Source of the DNA: Antennarius striatus
Taxonomy: Eukaryota; Chordata; Actinopteri; Lophiiformes; Antennariidae
Reading direction: 5' to 3'
NCBI RefSeq assembly: GCF_040054535.1
Contig: NC_090785.1
Span: forward strand, 17,622,501-17,686,500
DNA length: 64,000 nt
Shown here piece by piece: positions 49,542-61,199 of this stretch; within the stretch, counting starts at the first letter, position 1, and every line of letters begins with the position of its first letter. The position numbers were made by a program, and so were the translations under genes. The notes beneath the pieces were generated by a model that had not been told where the DNA came from, made no database searches, and was given only the letters and a program-made list of their open reading frames with translations.

Positions 49542-52500
49542 TTTTATATAAACATACACACACACTCTTTGAACTTTGAGAAGAGAAAGTCAACAAAAAC
49601 ATTTTTGCAAAATCACCCTTAGTACATTTGTCATGGCTTTCAGACATGTTTGCGTCTGACATTAATAAATAATAATAATAAATAAATTTTGTAACGGAAG
49701 GAGGGGCGGGGGGTGATGAAAGAAGTGATTAACAGTTTGATGATATGTTGGATCGTGTGTTTGTTTGATGATCCAAACACAGGGATTCAGTTCAAGACAT
49801 CTGCCTCACAGCACACTTCTTACTCACCATCATTTTACATCTATGAAAACTTTTAATAAGTATCACATCAATTTTATTTATTAATTTTTAACACACACAC
49901 ATATATTGATAATAATATTAATATTATTATTTAATAGCGTGTGTTCATTTGGTTCGGTTTGTTTTAAGGAACAAGATGGACCGCTCATTTCTAATTTTGT
50001 CTCTACTGATGAGGGAAAAAAGGAAAGTGTCTATTCAGGATTGTGCATGTATGCACACTTACGCGCACACACACTTGCGTGTGCGTCAGTGCACACTGAC
50101 ACATAAAGGAGAGTGAAATATGTGCATGTAAACATATACAACATTAACAAACAGCCTTACATTGCTTACGTAATTATGTTTATATCTTTTGCTGATAAAA
50201 GTGCCATGTGTTTATTTGACGATGGAAGTCTCCCTCACTGGACAGACCCTGGGAAGAAACTGTGACCTTCGCAGGGTCCCCCTGTGGAAAATCCTCCTCA
50301 CGGGGGTGAGAGGTAAGAGGTCAGGGGTTGTGAGCCTCGCTTCCTCTCTGTTGGTCAGGACAGATCTGGGAGATCTCCGAACAGCATAACAAGCTGGAGT
50401 CCAACTTGAGTTCTCAGGACAGAATCATAGCTGTGGGATGCTGCACAAAGGGGGGGCCCCCATATGTGTAGGGGGACCCTTGAGAGAGGTGACATGAGGG
50501 GGCAGGGGTGGTTCTGCTTATAGAAAAAAGTTGTTTGCGTGAGACACACAGATTTCCTGCACACTCCCTGCTCTGTTTTATTTTGAGCTGCATCAATATG
50601 TCCCATGTGGTTTTATTAATACTGCTTGCTGTTGGGTAACAATTGCAGTTGGACATTTTTTTACGAGAACATTTGGTCGTGATTGTCTTACACAGCCAAC
50701 ATGTACAGCCAACAAGTCCCTTGACCCCTTGACTCAAACTGGCGGTATAAACTGTACTGCGGTGCCACAGGATGTCTGGTTCCCATACTCGTTTTTTCAT
50801 GTGTGACAAGAAAAGGGATGAGAAGGTATTGATGTTCAATTGATCTGACATGTCCCTCTCTCATATATATGAGCAGGCACATACACACAGTCCAAAGGGG
50901 TCACATCCCTGGTCAGCCTCATGCAGGGTTTATGAGGTTCAGGCCGCTCGGGTTCCTCTGAGGAGCAATAAAGATGCTATAAAGATGTTAGCAGATAGCC
51001 TGGTTCCTCAGCACAAACAGATTGCTCACAGGAATAAGCAAAAACATGTGGCAGCAGAATGGTTTCAGTATTCTGGACATTCCCAGGATCAATGCAATTT
51101 TTTTTTTTCAAAAACTTTCCCCAAGTGATCGTTTGTCCATTTGTACTGATTCTTTTCAGGAAAGGTCAATGACAGTACACAACAGTTTGTTCTTTACAGA
51201 ATGTTTCAGTTTTTTTGTGATTACACTTGGTTCAACTAAATGAGATCAATTTTAACATTCCATAACAGCAGTGGTGAGAATTGTTTTTACCCAAGATTAG
51301 CATATGTGCTTAAAATGTTTATTATCTTGGTTTAATAGCATCTGCTTATTAAAGAAAAAATAAAGAACACATTACAACTGAGGCGAATTGGGCTATCACA
51401 AGCTTTACAGGTATCTGGACAGGAAGTTTCACTATCTGACCATGAATGCCTTTTACATACGTCAGGTCAGCCCAAGGAAAAATGTCTATGTGAGGTCAGC
51501 ATGGGAGTAAAGGTCAGAGGTAAACCCGTCAGTGGGACAGACATGTATCTACGACTATGAGTACATCTTGAATAAAACAATAGCACACTTATTAGATTTG
51601 AGTTTGATCTGGAATATTTTAAAAGACATTGTTGAGGTGAGACATTCCGTTTGTGTGATTCACTTTAGGTTACAGCATAACAACGACTCTGAGCTCATGG
51701 TTGTTTTTTATGTGTTACGAAAGCTGGTCTGCTGTTTGCTGCAAACATAATAACGTTCTATGAAAAATAAGCCTGGAGGATATGTCTATATGAAGCGTTG
51801 AGAGACACGGATGTCTCAGCTATGAAAGAAAGAGCTTGTGCAATAAACTCTTTCATAACCTTTAATACAATGTGAAGGAATCAAGCAAATCAAGGAAAAA
51901 CTTCTTTAAAACTCCCTTCAAATTTGAATGAGATGCACATATTTAGTTTTATTTTAGGTCTGTCTGTTCCTTTTGGACCAGATCAAACAAATCAAATATC
52001 CCAGCATTCAGTTAGGCTGTCATGAATACCAGTTACAGACAGAAGTATGCTGAAGGTTCCCTGAGAAAACCATAGTAACTCATATACAACTAGTGATATG
52101 TATACAAGTAACTGTCCTTCACCTGCTGTTATGTAGCTGTTGGCTTTTTAATGGTAGAGATGGTTCGAAAAGAAATCTAGAAAGTGTAATAAAAACAAAC
52201 TTTCAGGAAAGACAAAGCAGTTGGTTTACACTAAACTTTACCGTCATATAACAAACATCTCACCTGTGAACTGGGAGTTTACAAGCATATAAGTGTGTTC
52301 TAAGTACTGGCAGTGTGCAGTGTACTTTTATCATTTGACAACATGACAGTGAAAAATATATTTAATTTGGTTTCACTACTGCTGAACTTCTGATTGTAAC
52401 AAATTGGAACAGATCCATATTTTCTAATCATCATTAACATGCGCGCAGTATTTGGCAAGTACTGATGCATTGGGCTAAATTACAATAAATAAAAGCACAA

Positions 52501-52883
52501 GGCATTCACAATAATGAAAACTGCATCACATAGGCCACTAAGTGCCAAATGATAAAGACAAATAATATTTCACAATCTGCCATCTGTGAATTTCAAAACA
52601 GATAATTTACAAAAACCTGTGGGTGTATTATTTTCCCTTCTTCCATCGTTGAACGCAGACAACGCTGCGTACTCAAAGTCTTTGCATTGTTGCTACAATA
52701 CAAATGTTCTTGGACCATTTCTGCAGACAGAAACTGATGTGGGTGGACGAAATGGGAATGGAAATGTTGATAAAAGACTTTCTGAATCTGTTTGTTTGTA
52801 AAATTGTCTATTTACAGTGTTTTTTTTAATCTGATTGAGGTGAGATGGCAGTGTGGCAAGAAGCTCTATACATCTGAGGTATC

Positions 52884-52972
52884 TCAGCTGCGGGTGCTGT
52901 ACAGGTCTTCATCCTCTGGGCTCGACTGGCCAAAGTCCATCAGAGCAGGATCTGGCTTGAAACCATCGCCAC
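52884..52972 (-). CDS. apool: apool coding exon 11 (terminal)
   Basis: An 89-nt exon with phase 1 in, after TCCTGCAG. It encodes GDGFKPDPALMDFGQSSPED and EDLYSTRS then TGA, very close to the MIC27 C-terminus. Confidence 0.92.
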
Positions 52973-53270
52973 CTGCAGGACAAATAAAGAAATGCAACAA
53001 AATCTGTCTGAAAAGTAAAACTTTTGGATTTTTGATTCATTATAAATCAAATTCAAGACCAATTTCATGTCATAAGTAAACTGATGTATTGACAGAAAAA
53101 TGTGTGCACAAGTGTGTTTGACAGAACTGAAGAGATCACTGACACAACAGGATAAACAAAACTAAATCTACCTAAATATATTTCAGATGTGAAACATATC
53201 ATCCAAAACATAAGCTAGATGTTAAACTTGTAGTCCAAAGTTCACAATCATTATAATGATTGACAAACTG

Positions 53271-53349
<79 letters not shown>

Positions 53350-56300
53350 ACCTCTTTAATACTGTTACCTAAGTTCCAATTCATCCTGTTTAGCGATGGT
53401 TTTTACTGAACCACATAAGATTGATTTGATTACCCTTTATCCAAGTTGAAAAACATTCAATCCAAAATAAATAAATGTGGAAACACAGAGATGGGGAAAT
53501 CCAGAAAACAGATTGCTAAATGAGGCATTGAATGAATAAATCAAACGGACAGATAAACCCTGTGCTCAGTTTAATCATCTGTGCAGAGAATTGATGTGTT
53601 TGTAGGAAACATCTGATATGGACCCGACTGTCAAAAGAAAAGTGAACGCCACAGACGCTCCTAACCATGAAAGTATCTATTAACAGTCTGTCAGAAACAC
53701 TAAACTTTCTGATATTATATGTAGCTACGTGTTATAAGCTGCAGCGGCTCAATGTGAGTCAGACTGGTGTCTTAAAACTATGTTAAAGTCCTGTGTCATT
53801 ATGAGATGAACTTTCTTGATGAGAACATAGCAGATGTAAGTATACAGTACACAAACGTTTTCAGTCTGAGAGCTGTTTAACTTTCTCTGATGGAGAAGTG
53901 ATTAATGCCTCCAAAAAACCCCATAAAAAACAGAAAAATGACGGAAACAACAAACGAATGAATGAATAACTTCTAATCTTTACCATCCACAGCCAGAGGG
54001 TAAACACATAAACTGTCAGTAAATACTCAGAGTGGCTATGGATTCCTTGTCCATCAGGGCGGTATAACAATCCTTTTCTTGAACACTGAGGTTATTTGGC
54101 TTAAACTCATTTGAACTCTCCCCCAGTGCAGAACCATCATACAGTCGCTGCACTGTTTCAAGTCTGGAGCGTGACAACCTACAAATCAAGAACATGATGT
54201 AATGTTTTCAAATGCTAACAGCGTTACACTAGACTCCTTTTTTGGTTTGGTTAACTAAGTCAAGTCCTCCTTCATCAGGTCATGATGAAGGAAACAACAT
54301 AAAGAATGTTGCTGTTGAACTGATGAACACAGAACAGCAACAGAGTTCATCACGGTGTGGCTGCTTCCTTCACCACATCCCCCGAACAGGAACAGTCACC
54401 TGGAAGCCTTGAATCCAGGTGACATCAGGATACGCTGCACCGCAGCCTCTAGCGGGTCAAGGTCCAACTCAGACCACAGCACACACACACACACACACAC
54501 ACACTGAGTGCAGCAGGTGTTCCTCTCACCTTTGCTGTCCTCTGTTGTAAACTGCTGAGGTGGTGTTGTTGGTGCCTCCTCCACAGCAGCAACTTGCGGT
54601 GGGTCAGCTGGATCGAAGGGGGGCAGAAGTGCAGGCTCGGCTGATTCAACGACAGAAGACACAGAATTAAACGTTTAGCTTTTATTGAAACAGGAAAAGT
54701 CTTATTGCAATTTAAAATCTGTTTTCTAAACTTGGCCAAGACAGGCAGCAAAAAAAGTGTATTGTTATTGTAAGTAACACAAGGGATGCAAATACTGTAA
54801 GTACAAAGAATTTAGCAAACTGTTCTCCAAACACTTTTGGGAGCAATTTAGTTCCAAAAACTTTTAAATTTATGTTTCAGTAAACTCCACCAATCTCTCT
54901 TGAGAATCAATGTTACTTCATTGCATACTTTCCTTTCCTTGACATTATGTGGAAGAACATTGCTGGTACCTGATGGATCATGGGAGATCTCTGGACCAGA
55001 TGGTTCTTCAGGGGTAGGAACAGACTCTACATCAGCAGCTTCTCTGGGAACATCCTCCCCCGAAGCATCCTCAGCCAGTGGAGCCTCCAGAGGGTCAGAC
55101 TCCTCTGAGGCAGCTTGTACTGGAGCCGACTCCAGCGGGGCGGCCTCTACCTGAGGGGTCACGGCTGAAGCTGTCGCTATTGGGGCAGACTCAAGTAGTG
55201 CAGCTTCAGCTGAAGCAGTCTCTACTGGAACAGCCTCGGCCAACGCAGCTTCTAACGGGACAAACTCAGATGAAGCAGGTTCTAATGGGACGGGCTCAGA
55301 TGAAGCAGGTTGCAGTGGAACAGACTCAGATGAAGCAGGTTCTAATGGGACAGACTCAGATGAAGCCGGTTCTAATGGGACAGACTCAGATGAAGCAGGT
55401 TCTAATGGGACAGACTCAGATGAAGCCGGTTCTAATGGGACAGACTCAGATGAAGCAGGTTCTAATGGGACAGACTCAGATGAAGCAAGTTCTAATGGGA
55501 CAGACTCAGATGAAGCAGGTTCTAATGGGACAGACTCAGATGAAGCCGGTTCTAATGGGACAGACTCAGATGAAGCCGGTTCTAATGGGACAGACTCAGA
55601 TGAAGCCGGTTCTAATGGGACAGACTCAGATGAAGCCGGTTCTAATGGGACAGAATCAGATGAAGCCGGTTCTAATGGGACAGACTCAGATGAAGCAGGT
55701 TCTAATGGGACAGACTCAGATGAAGCAGGTTCTAATGGGACAGACTCAGATGAAGCAGGTTCTAATGGGACAGACTCAGATGAAGCAGGTTCTAATGGGA
55801 CAGACTCAGATGAAGCAGGTTCTAATGGGACAGACTCAGATGAAGCAGGTTCTAATGCGGCAGCTTCAACTAGAGCTGCCTCCACCAGAGGAACCTGAAG
55901 CGTCTCTGGTGGAGCAGCCTGTGGCGTCTCTGGTTCTGATGATGGTATGGACCCTCCTGGGCTGCCATCTGCTGCCTGTTTTTTGTCTGAAGATGTCTCA
56001 CTTTCAACAGGAGCCGGTACTTCCTCAGAGATCGTGATGTTCTTTATCTCTGTTGGCACTGACTCAGCCACTGGATCTGAGCCGGAGATGAAACACAATC
56101 ACCAGTTAAAACCTTTGTGTGACTGAAACAAAAGACTGGAGAATTGGACAGAAATCCTCACAGTACCGGTGTTGTCATCTGTGGTGGGGCGGTCGGGGGA
56201 TTTCTCTGAGAGTGGTAGTGATGACGCCTCCTCGGATACGACAGCAGAGGCAGGAGCAGACTCTGCTGACTCGGGCACCTTTGTCTCTGGGACTGTGGCG

Positions 56301-59300
56301 ATCTGGGCCTCAGGGGCCTCCTCAGCCACTGCAACCGCCTAAAAAAAACAAACACACGTATATAAAAGCTCTGTACACATTTTCTTACATACAAAATGAT
56401 AGGAAATTAAGGAAATGAAGAACCAATATTAAAACAATCTTCACTTCAGCTGCAATAGATTCGTATCACTGGAGGAAAATTCAGTTGCTTGTATTTGGAT
56501 TTTTCATTTCATGAGTTACCGAGTGGCTTACAGTGGGTTTAACAGCGGAGTAAGCTTGAAGTTCTAAGTATAAGAAAGTGTCCGAGCAACTATGTATGAC
56601 ACCCAAAAAACACTGAGGGAACAACTCTACAGTCCTCATTAAGGACAAACAGCTTTGGACAGGAAAAAACAACCTCCTGTCAGACAGAGGGGAATTTGTG
56701 AGCTGGTAGAAAATGTAGGGGGTGAAGTACAGCGGAAAGAATATTTTATTTGTGATGTTTATGAATTAGTCACATGCAATAAAAATATCTTCCATTTCCA
56801 TTTAAAAACAGCTGATGAGGTGGCAGGTTCGATTTCAGCTCACAGGCCTTTGCTGCATGTCTGGCTCTCACGATCTCCCACATCCTGTCGTACATCTTCA
56901 ACCATCTTTTCCATGACAGGTAAAACGCTCCAAAAGGAATTATTTAAAAAAATGATGAGGTAATGCGGCGCTAACCTGCGGCAATAAAGGAGGAGGCTCT
57001 TTGGTGATTGGCTCCTGGGGCTTGGGGCTGAAAAGGGAAGATACAGCAGCGCCGCTCTGCTGCCCTACAGCATACAGCTTTTTACCCGTCACCTTGGAAG
57101 GAAAAACAATGACGGTGTTAAAATATGAAGATGATCAAATTTGTGACTGCATTGCCAAAAGACTCATGTTCAGACATATAGACACCTTCACCACAGCCAC
57201 CGTCTGAGCTGGATAGCACACCGAAGCTCCTGCACTCATCAGGCCCAGGGGAACGGCTACCCTCTTGAAACGTGAGGCTAAAATGAAATTCACAATGGGG
57301 ATCATTTTCTATTGGCTTTACACACATTATTAAACATCAATTTCAACGGGTTTTCCTCGCTCAGTTCAGTCAACTTCAAGGCACCAACACGACATAGCTT
57401 CAGACACGTTTCATGGCTGATTACCGTTAGAGCACTGAGAGTTTTTACAGAGAGAACTAGAAAGGCTTTAGACAAGCTCACTGACAATAGAAAGTGTGGT
57501 TTAAATGTGTGAACACTAACCAGTCTCTATTTATGTCTGATCAGCCAAAAGTCCAGGCATTTACATTTTGCAAGCATTAATTATTGATCGTTCAGTTTTT
57601 TTTATAGCCCATCAAATTAACATTATTTTGTTTCATCCATTCCTAATGATGCAAAGTTCTAGACTTGAATGTGAAAAAAACACATGCATTATTTATACAA
57701 TCTGCCATTCACATCACTGGTTGGATGAGTGTCCTGTTTCAAATACAATGTTGATAAAGTTGATCTAAATAGTCAACTTATTTCAATTTCCTATGCAGAA
57801 ATTTCTGCCAGAGCCATGATTGTATTAATAATTTTGTATTTCATATCATATGAAAAAAAATAAAGTTACATATGAAGATTTCAGTGTTTTTGATTTGTGA
57901 CTGTGTCCAGGTTACCTTTGCGGGTCAAGAACATTCCCAGCAGGCCGGCCATGGTGATCGTACCGAATCTGGGAAGAAACTCTGGAGGAGGGTCTTTCAA
58001 GTAATAGTAAATATCTGGGAAATACAGGAACACAGTGGTGGGAAATATTTTTATTTTGATGTTTGACCCTCTGCTCATTTTGTCACATTATTTACTACAT
58101 TGTCAGCAGCAGCATTACGGGTGGTGATGTAAAAGGGTAATATTATGTGGAACAGCATCGCTAATGGATATTAAGCCGCAGTGGTACTTTTATTAAAAAT
58201 GTTCTGAGGTTTGGGACGCTACATAGCCAGTATAAAGTAAGTACCAAGCATGTGTTAAATTTTTAATGCAACCTAAATAATGTAAGATCAAGACATAAAG
58301 ATTCTTTACTAAATAGATTACTGAGATGTTTGGGTTTCATGACGCTAAGAGAGTTTATGTACAAAAGCCCTGTATAGATGATATCTGGGAGGAACTGCAT
58401 TACTGTATTCCATTTTTCTGCTCTGTAAATACAGGGAAATAACTGAAGCTTTGGATTTTAGGGGTACATTACATTTTATAACACCTTAAAGTACCTACTG
58501 CGACTCACCCTCTCCTGCATGGTATACATTAACAGTTCCATTTTTCAGAGAATAACAGGCACCCTGTTGAGAAAAGGAAAATGCTGACTCAAACCAGTAT
58601 AACATGAAAAGAAAAAATGAAATTATCAATACTGAAAGATTTCTCTGAGTGTCACAAAGTGTGTACCCCACCCACATTTTTTCATGTCAACTGCCAAATT
58701 TTCTTCAGAGCAAACCCTAGAGAAGTGACGTTAGCTGCACAAACACTACTTCCTGTGTGATTCCTGAACCCAGCTCTTTGCAAAATCATGACTGCACAAA
58801 GTATTTGCAGCATGTGGGACTCTGCTCTGCAACCACAAGTTAGAGGAACAAACACGATGGTTGGAAGTTCAACACTGAAAGGTGTGAGAAAGGAGCACTT
58901 TGTGTTCTGGCACGTGTTCTATTTACACACCTCTGATCAAAATATGTTTTTTTGTTATGGTTGTCTAATGCAAGAACAGAAAGACTGTGAATGTGTGTTA
59001 AATCTGCAACAGTAGGTGTCTGAGAACTTAAATGTTCCGAAGTGCTGCTGTAGACACAGAACAATCTAAATCCCACCTCACCTAGAGTCAGATGATTGGT
59101 TGATTTTCTGTTATTTTGCAAAAATCAATTCCTTTCCTCATTTAGAGCAGTCAAAAAAAATTGTCTGCAGACAGATTATTTCTATCTCTCGCGAGTTTTA
59201 AGGAGGTGTTGAAGACATTTTGGGCCTTTTTCAATAACTTTTATGCATAAATTTGTAATTTCCTTTTTCGATATTGCATTTGATAGCAAATTCAATCTAA

Positions 59301-60699
59301 AATAATTTCACGGCTGAATTACAACACTTCTAAAATATGAACCCAACTCTCCTTGCAATCCCACACACATTCAGAAATACACAGCTTAACCTAATGCATT
59401 TCTTAATTCATTTATTATTAACCACCTAATTTAAAACACCATATTAGCGGCAGAAATAACCATGTATATTTGATTGCAATGTGAATGGGGGAAATTAAAA
59501 TATAAAACTTATTTGCTTTCATGTCAATATTACTTTTGAAAAACCCACATCTGCCAGCCACTGACCTTTACAGCCCGGACAAGTGGAAGTATGCCTTCTC
59601 TTGCTGCAGTTACCCCAGTCTGAATGAGCCCCGGCCTCTCTGGGACAAACTGAGTTGGGGCAGAAGGCGCCAGCTGTGTGTAGAAGTTCAGCTGAAGACA
59701 GAGCAGAGTCAGCATGTAAATATAGAACCTCAAGAACCAGATCTGCCGAGATGTTGGGACAGCACACCTTTTCTCGTGAAACCAACCCATCAGCAGGTGC
59801 TTCCTCCACAGTATACACACGGATTGAAGCTATGCCCAGAACTGTCGGGACGGCCACCATCACCACCTGCATCACAATATAACGTCGATATCATATGACA
59901 GTACAGCAGAAAGGTGGCTTTATGGAAATGTCAAAATTCAACTTGTGCAAAAGTGCATGGATTATTTTAAAGCAAATATGATCTTATATCAGTATTATTG
60001 TTCAATAAGCAAAAAAAATATTTAATATACATAGACACATAAACTGAGTGTCTTTAAGGGGTTGGCAGAGGTTCATTGTGTGGATGTTCATTGGAGGGGA
60101 ATAAAAAATAAACATGAATCGTGTTCATTTTGTTTGTTTCAAATATTCCCATCAAATAAATGTGACGTTAAGAGTCAAAGGAACCTTAGACTTGTCCTCA
60201 AACATAGTGAACGCCGCAGGCACTGTACGTTTACAATGTAAACATAAAGCTAGCTTCACTATAACAAGCTGAACTAGCTTCACTGAATGCTGTAGGTAAC
60301 TTTTAACTACCTCAAACTAAGCTAACATTAACTCGCATGTCGCCTCTCTGAATTTTAGATTTGTTAAAATAGTCAACACCGACAAACTAAGCCAGGATGG
60401 ACAACTACCAACAACTAGTAGCTGCAGTTTCTGCTCAGGAGACACACATCTGTGGGCGTAACGCAGATAATCGCCACCTGGTTGTCACTGTCGATGCTAA
60501 CGCTTTGGTTAGCAAAGCTGCTAAATGCAGCGCAGTGTTAAATGCATGAAATGTGAAGGTGACGTCAAGTCCGCATCAATGGACTACTAATAGTAGACGT
60601 TCCGCGACACCAGAACATTCATTGAAAATATGGTTACCATACACACAAAAGAAAAACTTTTCCAAACAGGGAAAGTCACAAACTCACCTTGGCCGCCAT
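52884..60699 (-). CDS. apool: MICOS subunit MIC27 (apolipoprotein O-like), 11 exons
   Basis: This is an inner-mitochondrial-membrane protein of the MICOS complex that shapes cristae and binds cardiolipin in the family. Eleven minus-strand exons join with GT-AG sites and consistent phases into 2,079 nt (692 residues). Residues 1-161 carry the conserved domain: IYYYLKDPPPEFLPRFGTIT and SRFKRVAVPLGLMSAGAS, two hydrophobic segments matching the MIC26/MIC27 membrane hairpin. The last exon ends DLYSTRS, the MIC27 C-terminus, which separates it from MIC26 (apoo). Exons 8-10 encode a Glu/Ala/Pro/Ser-rich insert that includes 20 decapeptide repeats, making the protein about 2.6 times human size. An alternative 3' end is possible. 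Confidence 0.9.
53271..53345. repeat. (CA)n microsatellite in apool intron
   Basis: A pure CA array of about 70 bp between exons 10 and 11 (GT on the apool sense strand). Confidence 0.97.
54016..54178 (-). CDS. Candidate alternative terminal exon of apool
   Basis: After the acceptor GATTTGTAG the frame reads LSRSRLETVQRLYDGSALGE, SSNEFKPNNLSVQEKDCY and ALMDKESIATLSIY, then TGA (163 nt, needs phase 2 upstream). It joins in phase to the donor at 54400. I do not recognise the peptide. It could be an alternative apool C-terminus or an unrelated gene's exon, and it is not part of the MIC27-like transcript. Confidence 0.4.
54400..54448 (-). CDS. Candidate alternative penultimate exon of apool
   Basis: A 49-nt piece (acceptor CCCGCTAG, donor CCAG|GTGACT) reading AAVQRILMSPGFKAS, phase 1 in and 2 out. 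It is compatible with exon 10's donor upstream (81-nt intron containing a TG repeat) and with 54016-54178 downstream. The frame also stays open from exon 10 without splicing. Unproven. Confidence 0.35.
54530..54640 (-). CDS. apool: apool coding exon 10
   Basis: A 111-nt, phase 1-1 exon encoding EPALLPPFDPADPPQVAAVE and TPPQQFTTEDSK. It is a symmetric, frame-preserving cassette in the disordered tail. A short TG microsatellite lies just beyond its donor. Confidence 0.8.
54970..56076 (-). CDS. apool: apool coding exon 9 (decapeptide repeat exon)
   Basis: A 1,107-nt, phase 1-1 exon. It starts DPVAESVPTEIKNITISEE, runs through 20 copies of EPASSESVPL (55860 down to 55261) and then degenerate Glu/Ala units, and ends PEISHDPSG at donor G|GTACCA. 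Both edges are consensus splice sites and its length is divisible by three, so skipping it would keep the frame and remove 369 residues. The composition predicts an acidic disordered segment. Confidence 0.82.
55261..55860 (-). repeat. apool: 30-bp coding minisatellite, 20 units
   Basis: Twenty head-to-tail units of 30 bp (plus-strand unit CAGACTCAGATGAAGCAGGT then TCTAATGGGA), all in frame. Most internal differences are synonymous: CCT versus CCG for Pro. Rare amino-acid variants are ELASSE, SSDS, QPASSEP and SSEF, mostly toward the downstream end. Near-identity of the central units suggests recent expansion or homogenisation. Confidence 0.97.
56167..56338 (-). CDS. apool: apool coding exon 8
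   Basis: A 172-nt exon, phase 0 in and 1 out, encoding AVAVAEEAPEAQIATVPETK and KSPDRPTTDDNT. Low-complexity acidic/Ala sequence starts here; the acceptor is TTGTTTTTTTTAG. Confidence 0.82.
56976..57092 (-). CDS. apool: apool coding exon 7
   Basis: A 117-nt, phase 0-0 exon with VTGKKLYAVGQQSGAAVSSL and KEPPPLLPQ, corresponding to the MIC27 VTAKKVY segment. Confidence 0.9.
57186..57277 (-). CDS. apool: apool coding exon 6 (second membrane segment)
   Basis: A 92-nt exon, phase 1 in and 0 out, encoding SRFKRVAVPLGLMSAGASVC and YPAQTVAVVK. The intron to exon 7 is only 93 nt. Confidence 0.93.
57916..58014 (-). CDS. apool: apool coding exon 5 (first membrane segment)
   Basis: A 99-nt, phase 1-1 exon with IYYYLKDPPPEFLPRFGTIT and MAGLLGMFLTRK, the most diagnostic MIC26/27 segment. 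Confidence 0.95.
58509..58563 (-). CDS. apool: apool coding exon 4
   Basis: A 55-nt exon, phase 0 in and 1 out, encoding GACYSLKNGTVNVYHAGE between CTCAACAG and GTGAGT. Confidence 0.88.
59566..59691 (-). CDS. apool: apool coding exon 3
   Basis: A 126-nt, phase 0-0 exon encoding LNFYTQLAPSAPTQFVPERP and TGVTAAREGILPLVRAVK. Confidence 0.88.
59768..59866 (-). CDS. apool: apool coding exon 2
   Basis: A 99-nt, phase 0-0 exon encoding VVMVAVPTVLGIASIRVYTV and EEAPADGLVSREK. The hydrophobic N-terminal stretch fits the mitochondrial targeting region of the family. Confidence 0.88.
60688..60699 (-). CDS. apool: apool coding exon 1 (start codon)
   Basis: Only four codons, MAAK, then GTGAGT. The ATG context is AAGTCATGG, and MAA is also how mammalian MIC27 begins. 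Confidence 0.82.
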
Positions 60700-60750
60700 G
60701 ACTTCTTCCTTCGCCTGTGAGGAGCAGAGCGCACCGGCGAGACGCAAGTC

Positions 60751-60769
60751 AGCTGCTGCCACCTAGTGG
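60751..60769 (-). promoter_or_regulatory. CTCF-like site at the apool promoter
   Basis: On the minus strand CCACTAGGTGGCAGCAGCT is a near-consensus CTCF core. It lies about 50-70 nt upstream of the start codon, within the likely 5' UTR or core promoter. No TATA box is seen. Confidence 0.45.
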
Positions 60770-61199
60770 AGAGAAGAGGAACCTGCAGCGGGACAGGGCA
60801 GAATAGGCGCGTCAAAGTGTTGAGACACCTTTCTGCTTTCTTCTATGGTGTGTATCTAACACTACTCTGTGTCGGACCTTCAATATAATATAATGGTATA
60901 AGTAGTAAACACAAAACGCAAGTTTTGCATCATTATGTCGACAAATAAGGTGAAAAGACTATAAAATATCTGAAGCACCTGCTCAAATGAATTTGCCCCC
61001 CTGAATTTAGTAGTTATCAATCTCTGGCATCACCATGGTGGCATTTTGGATCACTCTGTTTAGAATTGTTTTACTTTGGCCACCTTGGAGGGTTTGTGAG
61101 CATAAGTTGCTCTTTTCACTTTATCTAAATGAGGGTCATGTCTGGATCTTGACATGGTCGGTACAACACTTTAATTGTATTCCTTTTGACAGAGGATTT

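Noticed and set aside
50189-50851. Open frames in the GC-richer patch near 50.2-50.8 kb
   Set aside because: They have no recognisable domain or consistent splice sites; the patch may be regulatory but nothing supports a gene.
54449-54529. Retention of the TG-containing 81-nt segment as coding (Cys-Val run)
   Set aside because: The frame is open, but a Cys-Val microsatellite peptide is implausible and a good donor precedes it.
55261-55860. CRISPR-like direct repeats
   Set aside because: Units are contiguous with no spacers, lie in a eukaryotic coding exon and differ mainly at synonymous sites, so it is a minisatellite.
55078-56037. A 319-codon open frame on the plus strand (MGQTQMKQVL repeats)
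   Set aside because: It is the antisense shadow of the apool minisatellite. It stays open only because the 30-bp unit has no stop in that frame, and it lacks splice or family support.
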